From an uncultured Monoglobus sp. (GTDB taxonomy: Bacteria > Bacillota > Clostridia > Monoglobales > Monoglobaceae): a stretch of 42,825 nt of DNA. Positions within the stretch are counted from its first letter, which is position 1. Each line of letters begins with the position of its first letter. This document shows, in pieces, positions 25,900 through 34,050 of the stretch. The stretch covers positions 1 to 42,825 of the forward strand of contig CANQMT010000023.1 in the NCBI GenBank assembly GCA_947625055.1, given 5' to 3'. Made by a program: the position numbers and the translations under genes. The notes beneath the pieces were generated by a model. The model saw nothing but the letters and a program-made list of their open reading frames with translations. It was not told the DNA's origin and ran no database searches.

Positions 25900-27843
25900 A
25901 TGAAAACTAAGCTAAAATCTTTCAAAACAGCCGTGTTGAACGGGCTTAAATCAGCTCTGAAATTCCTTGCCCGCCACAAGGTTCTTTCTGTTCTGCTTAT
26001 TATCGCGCTGCTTGCTACTGGAGCGTTCGCGATCAACAGTATTACCTCCGACGGAGATAACGGAGACATGACTAAAATCACCGCCGAAAGGCGCGATATC
26101 GAGGAGAGCATAAGCGACACCACAGTCGTCGAACCAAACAGCGAATACTACATAACCGCGAACGTCTCGGGCGACATTATCGAGGACTATTTTGAGGAAG
26201 GCGACACCGTAAAAAAGGACGATATCATGTACGTCATCGACTCCGAGACGATCAGGAACAACATTGAAAGCGCGGATATAGCGATCGCAAAGGCAAAAAA
26301 GGCGTATGACGACGCGGTTGTCGAAAACGAGCTGACCGTCCGCGATGACCTCACAGGACCCAGCACATTAAACAGCGCGAGGATAGCCGTTGAAAAGGCG
26401 CAGCAGGCATACGACGACGCTCTTAGGGCGGAGGCGGACTTAAACACCGTTTCGAATTACAGCGGATATGTGACAGAGGTCCACGTTTCGGCCGGCGACA
26501 CGGTGGCCGCGGGCTCGCCTGTTTGCGAGATTGCGGACAGTTCCGTGCTTAAAATAGACGTTCCTTTTAACAGCGCTGACATTCCGATGATCAGCGTCGG
26601 CTCACCGGCGGTGTTAACTCTGACAAAAAACGGCTCGGTCCTCTACGGCACCGTTACCGATATAAGTCCCCGTTCCGTCGCCGGCGAAGGCTACACTATG
26701 TATAACTATGTGACTGTCGAGGCCGCAAACCCCGGCGCGGTCCAAAGCGGCGACACCGCCTCCGCTATTGTCGGAAGCGTCGCCTGCGGAGACATCGGCA
26801 CGTTTGAGAACGCGACCGAAGAGACGATCTCTGCGCCCGCGGGCGGAAAGATAGACAGACTTTATATTTCCGAAAACTCATATGTCCGCCAGGGAGACGT
26901 AATACTTACGTTTGACGCCGACACGGTCATCTCGCAGGTAAACACGGCGCTTCTTAACTTAAACGACGCGCGCGAAGCCCTGAAGCGGGCTGAGATCCAA
27001 AGCAGCTCTGCCGACGCGAATACCGGGATCAGCGACAACAGATTAAACTCCGCGGTGGAAAACGCGAGACTCGCGTATGAGGACGCGCTGCTGAACAAGG
27101 ATAACCTCCTCCGCCAGCTTGAGGACTATACGATAAAGGCTCCGATCTCGGGCACTGTCGTCACAAAAAACAAAAAGAAGGGCGACAGCGCTGCGGGAAT
27201 GTCCGGTTCTGCATCCGCCTCCTCTCTCGGAGCCTCCTCCGCCTCTGCGGGCGGAATGTCAGCGGCTTCAATGAGCGCGGGCGACTCCTCGGCAATGGCG
27301 GTCATATATGATATGAGCCGTCTCAAATGCACCCTCAACGTTGACGAACTTGATATTAAAAACGTTCATGTCGGCCAAAAGGTCACGATAACGACCGACG
27401 TGACTGACAAGGAATATACCGGCGTGGTCGATACAGTCGGTATCGGCGGAACCGTTGGCCAGAACGGAGTCACTACTTTTCCCGTGACTATAGATATAAT
27501 CGACTTTGACGATAATCTGCTGCCCGGCATGAACATCGAGGCGACGATCGTGCTGAAAAACGTCAAGGACGCGCTTGCCATACCCGTGGGCTGCCTGAAC
27601 CGCGGAAACACGGTTTATGTACGCGGCGAAAAGACCGAGGAAGGCGACGCGGCCCCCGAAGGCTATCACACAGTCACCGTCAAAACGGGCGCAGCCGACG
27701 ACGAATATATCCAGATCTTAAGCGGCTTATCCGAGGGCGACGAGCTATATTCCGAGGATTACAACGTCATGGATGACATGATGGACGCGATGCAGGAAGG
27801 CCACGACGCGGCGGCTGACAGCGTGACCGGAGGTGGCTCGTAA
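25900..27843 (+). CDS. MacA/YknX-type efflux adaptor (HlyD family)
   Basis: 647 residues. I chose ATG 25900: GGTGATC just upstream matches the 16S anti-Shine-Dalgarno; a GTG at 25891 is in frame but lies inside that site. One N-terminal membrane anchor (about 27-45) places the rest outside the cell. Then come a lipoyl-like half, a helical hairpin with heptad-type AKAKKAYDDA and EKAQQAYDDA repeats, a second lipoyl segment (SGYVTEVHVSAGDTV), a beta-barrel domain and a second helical region. Around residues 425-470 there is a long Ser/Ala/Gly/Met-rich low-complexity insert. At about 650 residues it is much longer than MacA (about 370), partly through a duplicated hairpin/lipoyl arrangement. In Gram-positives such adaptors pair with an ABC ATPase and MacB-like permease for peptide or toxin export. 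The stop overlaps the next start (TAATG). Confidence 0.87.
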   Translation: MKTKLKSFKTAVLNGLKSALKFLARHKVLSVLLIIALLATGAFAINSITSDGDNGDMTKITAERRDIEESISDTTVVEPNSEYYITANVSGDIIEDYFEEGDTVKKDDIMYVIDSETIRNNIESADIAIAKAKKAYDDAVVENELTVRDDLTGPSTLNSARIAVEKAQQAYDDALRAEADLNTVSNYSGYVTEVHVSAGDTVAAGSPVCEIADSSVLKIDVPFNSADIPMISVGSPAVLTLTKNGSVLYGTVTDISPRSVAGEGYTMYNYVTVEAANPGAVQSGDTASAIVGSVACGDIGTFENATEETISAPAGGKIDRLYISENSYVRQGDVILTFDADTVISQVNTALLNLNDAREALKRAEIQSSSADANTGISDNRLNSAVENARLAYEDALLNKDNLLRQLEDYTIKAPISGTVVTKNKKKGDSAAGMSGSASASSLGASSASAGGMSAASMSAGDSSAMAVIYDMSRLKCTLNVDELDIKNVHVGQKVTITTDVTDKEYTGVVDTVGIGGTVGQNGVTTFPVTIDIIDFDDNLLPGMNIEATIVLKNVKDALAIPVGCLNRGNTVYVRGEKTEEGDAAPEGYHTVTVKTGAADDEYIQILSGLSEGDELYSEDYNVMDDMMDAMQEGHDAAADSVTGGGS

Positions 27844-28619
27844 TGGCGGCGCGCGCGATAGCAGCGGCCGCTCAAAACGACGGCGTTCCGCTGATAGAGT
27901 TTAACGATATTTATAAGATATACGTCATGGGCGACAGCGAGGTCCACGCCCTTGACGGCATAACCATGAAGATATATAAGGGCGAATTCGTCGCCATAGT
28001 CGGCCAGTCGGGCAGCGGAAAATCGACATGCATGAACATAATCGGCTGTCTTGACGTGCCGACGAGCGGCAAATATTATTTAAGGGGCACCGACGTCAGC
28101 ACCATGAAGGACGACGAGCAGGCCGAGATACGCAACAAGGAGCTCGGCTTTATTTTCCAGCAGTACAACCTTATCCCCAAGATAAACGTGCAGCAAAACG
28201 TTGAGCTGCCGCTGATGTACGCGGGCCTCTCGGAAAAGGAGCAGGAAAAGCGCGCTCTTGAGTCGCTCGACCGCGTGGGGCTCAGATCCAAGGCAAAAAA
28301 CATGCCGCAGCAGCTCTCGGGCGGACAGCAGCAGCGCGTCTCGATCGCGCGGGCCTTAGCCGGGAACCCCTCTATAATCCTTGCGGACGAGCCCACGGGA
28401 GCCCTTGACTCAAAAACAGGCCGCGATGTGCTTGAGTTTTTGAAAAAGCTGCACACCGAGGGCAACACCATTGTTCTTATCACCCACGACAACACGATCG
28501 CGGCCCAGGCCGAACGGGTAATAAGAATTCAGGACGGCAGGATAACCTATGACGGCGAGCCCGACATCAGCAAATTCGCCTCGGTTGTCCACGCAGGCGA
28601 CGGGGAGGTGAGCGCGTGA
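27843..28619 (+). CDS. MacB/YknY-type ABC transporter ATPase
   Basis: 258 residues, ATG at 27843 overlapping the adaptor stop by one base. Walker A GQSGSGKST, Q-loop FQQYNL, signature LSGGQQQRVSIARAL, Walker B ILADEPTGALD and H-loop ITHD are all intact. This set is typical of the LolD/MacB/FtsE-like class that drives mechanotransmission rather than classic transport. An N-terminal stretch of about 15 residues precedes the usual start of the domain. Cytoplasmic, docks on the permease encoded next. Coupled to the permease by a GTGA overlap. Confidence 0.95.
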   Translation: MAARAIAAAAQNDGVPLIEFNDIYKIYVMGDSEVHALDGITMKIYKGEFVAIVGQSGSGKSTCMNIIGCLDVPTSGKYYLRGTDVSTMKDDEQAEIRNKELGFIFQQYNLIPKINVQQNVELPLMYAGLSEKEQEKRALESLDRVGLRSKAKNMPQQLSGGQQQRVSIARALAGNPSIILADEPTGALDSKTGRDVLEFLKKLHTEGNTIVLITHDNTIAAQAERVIRIQDGRITYDGEPDISKFASVVHAGDGEVSA

Positions 28620-29794
28620 CACTGAAAAAATCATTCACGCTGGCGCTCAAAAATCTTTTGTTTGACAAGATGCGCTCGCTGCTTACCATGCTCGGAATTA
28701 TTATCGGCGTCGCCGCCGTTATCATTCTGATCAGCCTGATGAACGGCATGATGGGCCTTATGAACGACGAGTTTTCAAAGCTCGGCACCGACTCGATCAA
28801 CATAACCGTCACCGACCGCGGCGGCAGACGCACGGTCGACGAAAATGATATGTACAAGTTTGCCGAAGAAAATCCCGACTATATAAAGGCGGTGAGCCCG
28901 AATGTGACCATTCCCGCCGCCACGGTAAAGACTGCCGACGACGATCTGACCACAAGCGTCAACGGCGTCGACGAGCGCTACGCCGAAATAAGGCTGAACG
29001 GGCTCGAGCAGGGCAGATTTTTGCATTACAGCGACGTTGAGCGCAAGCAAAAGGTCTGCGTGATCGGAACGTATATTGAAAAAGAACTGTTCGGTCGGGG
29101 CATGGGCCTCGGTCAAACGTTTAAAATAAACGGCAAAAGCTTCAAAGTCATCGGCGTGCTTAACGAGGAAGAGGACTCCGAAAGCGGCTCCGCCGACGAA
29201 GCGATATATATCCCCTACACCGTAGCGGTCACCATGTCGCAGAACGGATTTATCTCGTCATACATCGTTCAGGCGGCAAGCGTCGATATCGTTGACGGCA
29301 CGGTGACGAAAATCAAACAGTACCTTGACAACAAAATTGGCGACAGCGACTATTACTCGGTGCTGAGCGTAAAGCAGGTCATGGACATGGTAAACACCAT
29401 GACGGGCACTATGGAAACGCTGCTGGTGTGCATAGCGGGAATTTCGCTGCTGGTCGGCGGAATAGGAATAATGAATATCATGCTTGTGTCTGTGACCGAG
29501 CGCACAAGGGAGATAGGCATACGCAAATCCCTCGGGGCGAAGAACCGCGACATAAAATCGCAGTTCGTTATCGAGGCGGGCACGGTCAGCGGCGTGGGCG
29601 GAATTATCGGCATAATAGTCGGGTCGATACTGGCCGTCTTATTCGGATCACTGCTCGACCTTAAAACAGTTCCGTCGCTTTCCGCGATAGGAATAGCTTT
29701 CGGCGTGTCTGTAGCGATCGGGATATTATTCGGATATCTGCCTGCCAAGAACGCGGCAAATCTCAATCCGATCGACGCACTGAGACATGAATAA
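28616..29794 (+). CDS. MacB/YknZ-type ABC permease (FtsX-like)
   Basis: 392 residues from GTG 28616, which overlaps the ATPase stop (GTGA). Architecture: helix 1 (about 20-43), a large extracellular MacB periplasmic-core domain (about 45-260), then three helices at the C-terminus including LLVGGIGIMNIMLVSVTERTR and the REIGIRKSLGA cytoplasmic segment that couples to the ATPase. Ends with the family's LNPIDALRHE. No tripartite outer-membrane channel is needed or present in a single-membrane cell. It forms the exporter with the two preceding genes. Confidence 0.95.
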   Translation: MTLKKSFTLALKNLLFDKMRSLLTMLGIIIGVAAVIILISLMNGMMGLMNDEFSKLGTDSINITVTDRGGRRTVDENDMYKFAEENPDYIKAVSPNVTIPAATVKTADDDLTTSVNGVDERYAEIRLNGLEQGRFLHYSDVERKQKVCVIGTYIEKELFGRGMGLGQTFKINGKSFKVIGVLNEEEDSESGSADEAIYIPYTVAVTMSQNGFISSYIVQAASVDIVDGTVTKIKQYLDNKIGDSDYYSVLSVKQVMDMVNTMTGTMETLLVCIAGISLLVGGIGIMNIMLVSVTERTREIGIRKSLGAKNRDIKSQFVIEAGTVSGVGGIIGIIVGSILAVLFGSLLDLKTVPSLSAIGIAFGVSVAIGILFGYLPAKNAANLNPIDALRHE

Positions 29795-29809
29795 CACGGA
29801 GGCGATCTT

Positions 29810-32110
29810 ATGAATATGATCACAAAAACAAAAAAATTGATATGCTTAACGCTGATAACGGCGACCGCGCTGTGCTCGGCGTTCTTACCCTGCCGCGCGC
29901 ACGAAACGAGCGCCAATAAAAACGAAGTCTTAAATCTCCTGAGAGAGCTTGAGATCATGAGCGGCGACCCTGACGGGGATCTGCGCCTTGACGACACGGT
30001 GACGCGCGCCGAATTTACCAAAATGGCGGTCGCAAGCTCCGACCTCCGGCACAGCGCGGCTTCAAGCCTTTCGGTCTCGCCATTTTACGACACGCCGTAC
30101 ACACACTGGGCTGCGCCGTATGTCCGCGCCGGCGTCAGCGGCGGGCTGGTTTCGGGATATCCCGACGCGTCGTTCCGACCCGACAATACTGTGGCATACG
30201 AGGAAGCCGTGACGATCATGCTTCGCGTCCTCGGCTATACCGACAAGGATTTCGGAGCAGCATGGCCGACCGGTCAACTCGGAATGGCAGACAGCCTTGA
30301 CATGACCGATAATATATCAAACACCGCCGTCGGCTCCGCGCTGAACAGAGGCGACGCGGCGACTCTGATCTACAACACATTAAGATGCGATAAAAAAGAC
30401 TCCTCCGCGGAGCTTATTTCGATATTTGACGTGAACTTCGTCGAAGACGCAACGCTTATCTCGACATCAAGAGAGGACGGCGCGATCCCCGGCGACGAGG
30501 TTTTCACCGACGCGGGGACCTATAAGATAACCTCCGACTTTGACTATGAAAAAGTCGGCATGAGAGGCGATATCGCGCTCAAAAACAACAGGACCGTAAT
30601 TGAGTTTTTCCCGAATAAAGACGCCGCTCCGGATGAAAAATACGTGGTTTACAGCATACTCGGAAACGATGTTGTGGCCTACAGCGGCGGCAGCTTTGAG
30701 ATCCTTGACATTCCGGACGGCACAACCGCATACGACGGAACTCAGCGCTCGACCTTCGGCGCGCTAAAGTCCGGCCTTGAGATGGGCGACATTATTAATC
30801 TGCGCCGCACAAACGGAAACGTCGATTACGCCTTGATCAACAGGGGCGGAATGCTGGGGCCTTACACGGTAACGGCCGACAGCTCCTGCATCAGCGGTAC
30901 CGGAATGAGCGAATCGACAAAAATAAGCAGGGGCGGCAGCGCCGCTTCGATATCGGATATACGCCAAAATGATATACTCTATTATGTTCCCGAGCTGGAT
31001 ATGGCTTTTGTCTACACAAACAAAATAACGGGCGTTTATGAAAACGCCTCGCCCAACAAAGACAATCCAACAGAGATCACTGTCTCGGGAACGGTGTATA
31101 AAGTGGAAAGTGCCGAGGCGTTTATGAAGCTGTCGTCGTCAGGCGGCGCGGCCTTCGGCGACACGGTGACGCTGCTTCTTGGAAAAAACAACGAGGTGGC
31201 AGACATCCTCACATCCTCACCGGGAATATCATCCGATATAACCGGTTACGCCATAGCGGCCGGAACCAAAACGTACTCCTCGGGCGACCTTAAAAACCGC
31301 TCCGGGAACTACATCACGATCGTGACCCCGGACGGCGGGAGCCGCGAGTATATAACCGACCGCGACTGCGCGGACTATGTAAACTCCGTGGTCAGCGTTG
31401 TCATTGACGAAGGCACCGCCAAGGTCCGCCGCGCCTCAAAGACATCGGGAGCGGGCGGCCTGTTCAGACAGGGACGCATGACATTGGGCACAAACAAGGT
31501 CGCGGATGACGTGAAGATCCTTGACGTGGGAACCACCGACAGCAGCATGCCTCCTCTCTACGCGTCCGTATACCCGGCGCGCCTTGACAATGTGAATATA
31601 AGCGCCGACAAAGTGCTCTATTGCCGCAGAAACGCAGCGGACGAAATTGACGAGCTTATATTATACGACGTTACGGGCGACTCATATACTTTCGGATTGG
31701 CCACATCGGTACAGAAGGTGAACGTCGGACTCTCGCTCAGCGGCACTTACGAATATATCGTAAACGGAACCGAATACAGTTATGCCGCGAGCAACTCGAT
31801 ATTCTCGATCAGCGGAGGTTCGGGAATACGCCTCACCTCGGCCGCAAACCCACATTCTATTTCGTCCCTGACCGAGCTCCGCGGCAGCGTCAGCGTGACA
31901 AGTCAGACCAACTTAATCTGCGGCGGCAAGACATATGCAATCTCGCCCAACGTTCAGGTTTATGAAAAACAAAGCAGATTTGAGGCGGAATACAGTCTTA
32001 TCCCGATAAGCGACATCGTCGGAAGCAGCGGCTACGATTTTATCGCCTATTACGACAAGCTTCCCGAAAACGGCGGAAGGATAAGAATAATCGTCGCGAC
32101 GAAAAAATAG
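29810..32110 (+). CDS. SLH-domain surface protein, fourth gene of the export operon
   Basis: 766 residues, ATG at 29810 with GGAGG 7 nt upstream and 15 nt after the permease. Signal peptide about 1-30 (CRA cut). SLH domains lie at the N-terminus (about 35-195): the motifs TRAEF, HWAAPYV, GYPDASFRPD and EEAVTIMLR are clear, with a third degenerate copy near 150-195. The remaining 570 residues are beta-rich with no family I recognise; no enzyme motif is visible. It is held to the cell-wall polymer through SLH. Its position after a MacAB-type exporter suggests that it works with or is served by that exporter, for example as an outer ring, a substrate binder or an exported cargo. This is inference. 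Its stop codon abuts the stop codon of the convergent protease gene with no base between. Confidence 0.87.
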   Translation: MNMITKTKKLICLTLITATALCSAFLPCRAHETSANKNEVLNLLRELEIMSGDPDGDLRLDDTVTRAEFTKMAVASSDLRHSAASSLSVSPFYDTPYTHWAAPYVRAGVSGGLVSGYPDASFRPDNTVAYEEAVTIMLRVLGYTDKDFGAAWPTGQLGMADSLDMTDNISNTAVGSALNRGDAATLIYNTLRCDKKDSSAELISIFDVNFVEDATLISTSREDGAIPGDEVFTDAGTYKITSDFDYEKVGMRGDIALKNNRTVIEFFPNKDAAPDEKYVVYSILGNDVVAYSGGSFEILDIPDGTTAYDGTQRSTFGALKSGLEMGDIINLRRTNGNVDYALINRGGMLGPYTVTADSSCISGTGMSESTKISRGGSAASISDIRQNDILYYVPELDMAFVYTNKITGVYENASPNKDNPTEITVSGTVYKVESAEAFMKLSSSGGAAFGDTVTLLLGKNNEVADILTSSPGISSDITGYAIAAGTKTYSSGDLKNRSGNYITIVTPDGGSREYITDRDCADYVNSVVSVVIDEGTAKVRRASKTSGAGGLFRQGRMTLGTNKVADDVKILDVGTTDSSMPPLYASVYPARLDNVNISADKVLYCRRNAADEIDELILYDVTGDSYTFGLATSVQKVNVGLSLSGTYEYIVNGTEYSYAASNSIFSISGGSGIRLTSAANPHSISSLTELRGSVSVTSQTNLICGGKTYAISPNVQVYEKQSRFEAEYSLIPISDIVGSSGYDFIAYYDKLPENGGRIRIIVATKK

Positions 32111-32992
32111 TCAGATCTCGCCCATTGTCAGACGGACGCTGCGGTTTATCAGCGCGGAAATTATCTGGCTCTCGGTAACGGTTTTGATGATCTCGCCGTT
32201 ATCGTCGATCACGTCGATTATGTGATATTTATAGCTTCCAAGGCGGCGCAGAAACAGCCCGGCACGAGCCTCGCTGTGCGCCGCCATTCTTATTACCGGA
32301 CACAGTCGGTCGCGGCGCAGGGCGTCCTTGTAATACAGCATTTCCCTCAGCGAGATCACGCTGAGGTTCTTTTGCTCAAAGCTTAAATTGCCCAAAAGGA
32401 AGGCTCCGATCATGATGAGCGACAGATTAAAGTCGTTCATAAGCAGCAGCATGACCGACACCGCTACGATAACGGCGATCGGAAAACGGCTGAATCTCAG
32501 CATTATGTTGTAGGCCCGCACCGCGCCGCTGTTTATCGAGATAAGTCCCTTTACTATCCTTCCGCCGTCAAGCGGAAGCGCGGGCACAAGATTGATAAGC
32601 AGCAGCGCCAGATTAACGTTCACGGCATAGGCGCAAAGCTCTTTAAGCTCCGGCACCTTCGGCGACACAAAGCAAAGGCTTAATGCCAAAATGCCGCTGC
32701 ACAGCGGCCCCGCGGCCGCGATCAGTATTTCTTTGTAAGGGTTCTTGACAAAGCCCGCGCCGAGCTTTCCGCAGATCCCGAACGGCAGTATCTCGATACG
32801 GGAGATCCCCACCCGAAGCGACCTCGCCGCCGCTATGTGGGCACACTCGTGAAAAAAAGCCGAGAGATACGCGATAAAGAACATGTCGGCATAGCCGAAA
32901 AACATTGCCGCCGCTGCCATAATAAGAAAAAACGGGCTGACCGACAAGCGCTCTCCCATCGGTATCAGCCACAGACTTTTAAAAAACTTCAC
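32111..32992 (-). CDS. spoIVFB: M50 site-2-type membrane protease, SpoIVFB-like
   Basis: 293 residues. HECAH (His48, Glu49, His52) is the zinc-binding HExxH motif in the second helix, and NLVPALPLDGGR (about 137-148) is the third-ligand LDG motif. Six hydrophobic helices in the first 200 residues. A C-terminal region (about 210-290) looks like a single CBS-type unit (MLYYKDALRRD, YHIIDVIDDNGEI), as in SpoIVFB, where it senses ATP. SpoIVFB cleaves pro-sigma-K in the mother cell during sporulation. It overlaps the small membrane gene upstream by 14 nt, mirroring the spoIVFA-spoIVFB order. Other site-2 proteases share these motifs, so sporulation use is likely but not certain. Confidence 0.8.
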   Translation of the reverse strand: MKFFKSLWLIPMGERLSVSPFFLIMAAAAMFFGYADMFFIAYLSAFFHECAHIAAARSLRVGISRIEILPFGICGKLGAGFVKNPYKEILIAAAGPLCSGILALSLCFVSPKVPELKELCAYAVNVNLALLLINLVPALPLDGGRIVKGLISINSGAVRAYNIMLRFSRFPIAVIVAVSVMLLLMNDFNLSLIMIGAFLLGNLSFEQKNLSVISLREMLYYKDALRRDRLCPVIRMAAHSEARAGLFLRRLGSYKYHIIDVIDDNGEIIKTVTESQIISALINRSVRLTMGEI

Positions 32993-33278
32993 TCCAGAAC
33001 CTCCAGACAGTCATAAAATAATCCCTAATATTATTAAAAACTCCCGCCCAGTCAAAATTGTGCGTGACCGCTCTGCCGAGCGCCGCAACGCAGTTTTTCG
33101 CAAACGCGAAACTTGAGCGGTTGATCAGCAGTATTACGCAAATAAGCAGAGCCGCCGCGGCGCAGCGCTTCAAAAACCTTAAAAGCCCCGCTCTCCCCGC
33201 GGAGTCTCTTTTATCGGTTCCGATCCCCGCCGCTTCCGCGCCCCTGATCCGTATGTTATTCCTTATATTTTCGCGCAT
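32979..33278 (-). CDS. Small single-pass membrane protein, SpoIVFA-like position
   Basis: 99 residues from ATG 33278, chosen over an in-frame GTG at 33287 because GAGGTGAT lies just upstream of the ATG and includes that GTG. One hydrophobic helix (about 38-53, CAAAALLICVILLI) follows a basic N-terminus of about 35 residues; the short outside part has several Trp and Phe. It precedes and overlaps the spoIVFB-like gene, the place of spoIVFA, but lacks the extracellular M23/LytM-like domain of SpoIVFA. It may be a minimal regulator or anchor of the protease, or a truncated SpoIVFA. A TATACT -10 candidate occurs near 33302; I see no clear sporulation-sigma promoter. Confidence 0.65.
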   Translation of the reverse strand: MRENIRNNIRIRGAEAAGIGTDKRDSAGRAGLLRFLKRCAAAALLICVILLINRSSFAFAKNCVAALGRAVTHNFDWAGVFNNIRDYFMTVWRFWSEVF

Positions 33279-33347
33279 GTTTATCACCTCAAAACAAAGT
33301 ATAATACATTTTATTTTGAGGGTAATCAGTTTATGATATAAACATAA

Positions 33348-33377
33348 AAATCACCTATTAACAAAAATAGGTGATTT
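33348..33377 (-). terminator. Terminator overlapping the DUF4160 stop codon
   Basis: AAATCACCTATT-(6 nt)-AATAGGTGATTT, a perfect 12-bp stem with TTTTTA after it on the minus strand. The upstream arm encodes the last residues of the DUF4160 protein, and the stop codon is inside the hairpin. Confidence 0.85.
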
Positions 33378-33636
33378 CTCCAAAATATTCGCGCCACTTC
33401 TGAATAACATAATCGCTTCTTGACTCAATTATTCTCATAATATTTTTTAAAATATGCGGCGGTATGTTTGAATTATTATTGCACAAATAACATTTGCCCG
33501 CCTTCGTCAGCCAAACCTTAGTGGTATTTTCCCGAGGGCTTCCTTGAGATATGTGAACATGGACCGGCTCAAGCGGCTCATTCTCATTTGACCAAAAATA
33601 TACCCAATATGAGCCTATTCTAAAAACCTGAGGCAT
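33358..33636 (-). CDS. DUF4160 protein
   Basis: 92 residues from ATG 33636, with GGAGG 8 nt upstream; a longer frame from 33666 has no such site. The start MPQVFRIGSYWVYFWSNE and the PVHVHIS motif are typical of DUF4160, a small family often found beside DUF2442-like partners and suspected, without firm proof in most cases, to form toxin-antitoxin-like pairs. No enzyme motif, signal or membrane helix. It overlaps the upstream gene by 17 nt, so the two are translated together. Transcription stops immediately at its end. Confidence 0.85.
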   Translation of the reverse strand: MPQVFRIGSYWVYFWSNENEPLEPVHVHISQGSPRENTTKVWLTKAGKCYLCNNNSNIPPHILKNIMRIIESRSDYVIQKWREYFGEITYFC

Positions 33637-33892
33637 TATCAAAACCTCCAGTTTGTGAAAACTCAAGAATCAAATGTGCGGCTGATTCAATGATCTTTTG
33701 AAATTCCGCGATTTCGTCCTCTGAAAAGCCGAAAACATCATCCCATTTGTAAGTGGGAATATAGCAGGCCGCATGATGAAAACAGTCCTTTTCATCCGGT
33801 TTTTCAATATATACTTTAACGCTGCCGTCAGCTTTCATTTCGGAATGAACGATCTCGGTGCCGTCATCAAGTGTCATAAAAGGATACATCAT
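33620..33892 (-). CDS. Small acidic protein paired with DUF4160
   Basis: 90 residues, ATG at 33892 with GGAGG at 33901-33905, 8 nt upstream (a second Met follows directly). Acidic and soluble. Opens with FMTLDDGTEIVHSEM, a beta-hairpin-like start, and ends with a helix (DEIAEFQKIIESAAHLILEF) and a GGF-rich tail. I know similar short proteins in Clostridia only as hypothetical. The position suggests a partner or antitoxin-like mate of the DUF4160 protein; it is not DUF2442 as far as I can tell. Confidence 0.75.
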   Translation of the reverse strand: MMYPFMTLDDGTEIVHSEMKADGSVKVYIEKPDEKDCFHHAACYIPTYKWDDVFGFSEDEIAEFQKIIESAAHLILEFSQTGGFDNASGF

Positions 33893-33920
33893 TTTCTTTT
33901 CCTCCGAATTTATTTGTTAT

Positions 33921-33949
33921 ATTATATCATTATGCGCCCTCGCAGTCAA
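33921..33949 (-). promoter_or_regulatory. Promoter for the DUF4160 module
   Basis: Minus strand TTGACT (33944-33949), 17-bp spacer, TATAAT (33921-33926) with TG one base upstream. Leader of about 25 nt. A complete, strong promoter dedicated to this two-gene unit. Confidence 0.8.
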
Positions 33950-34050
33950 GAAATTAATTTTTTGATTAAAAATTAAAAAAATTGGAACTTTTTTGAAAAT
34001 TTATCGTCTAAATAAGTGTGAAAGATTTATACGAAAGGCGGTTTTAACAA

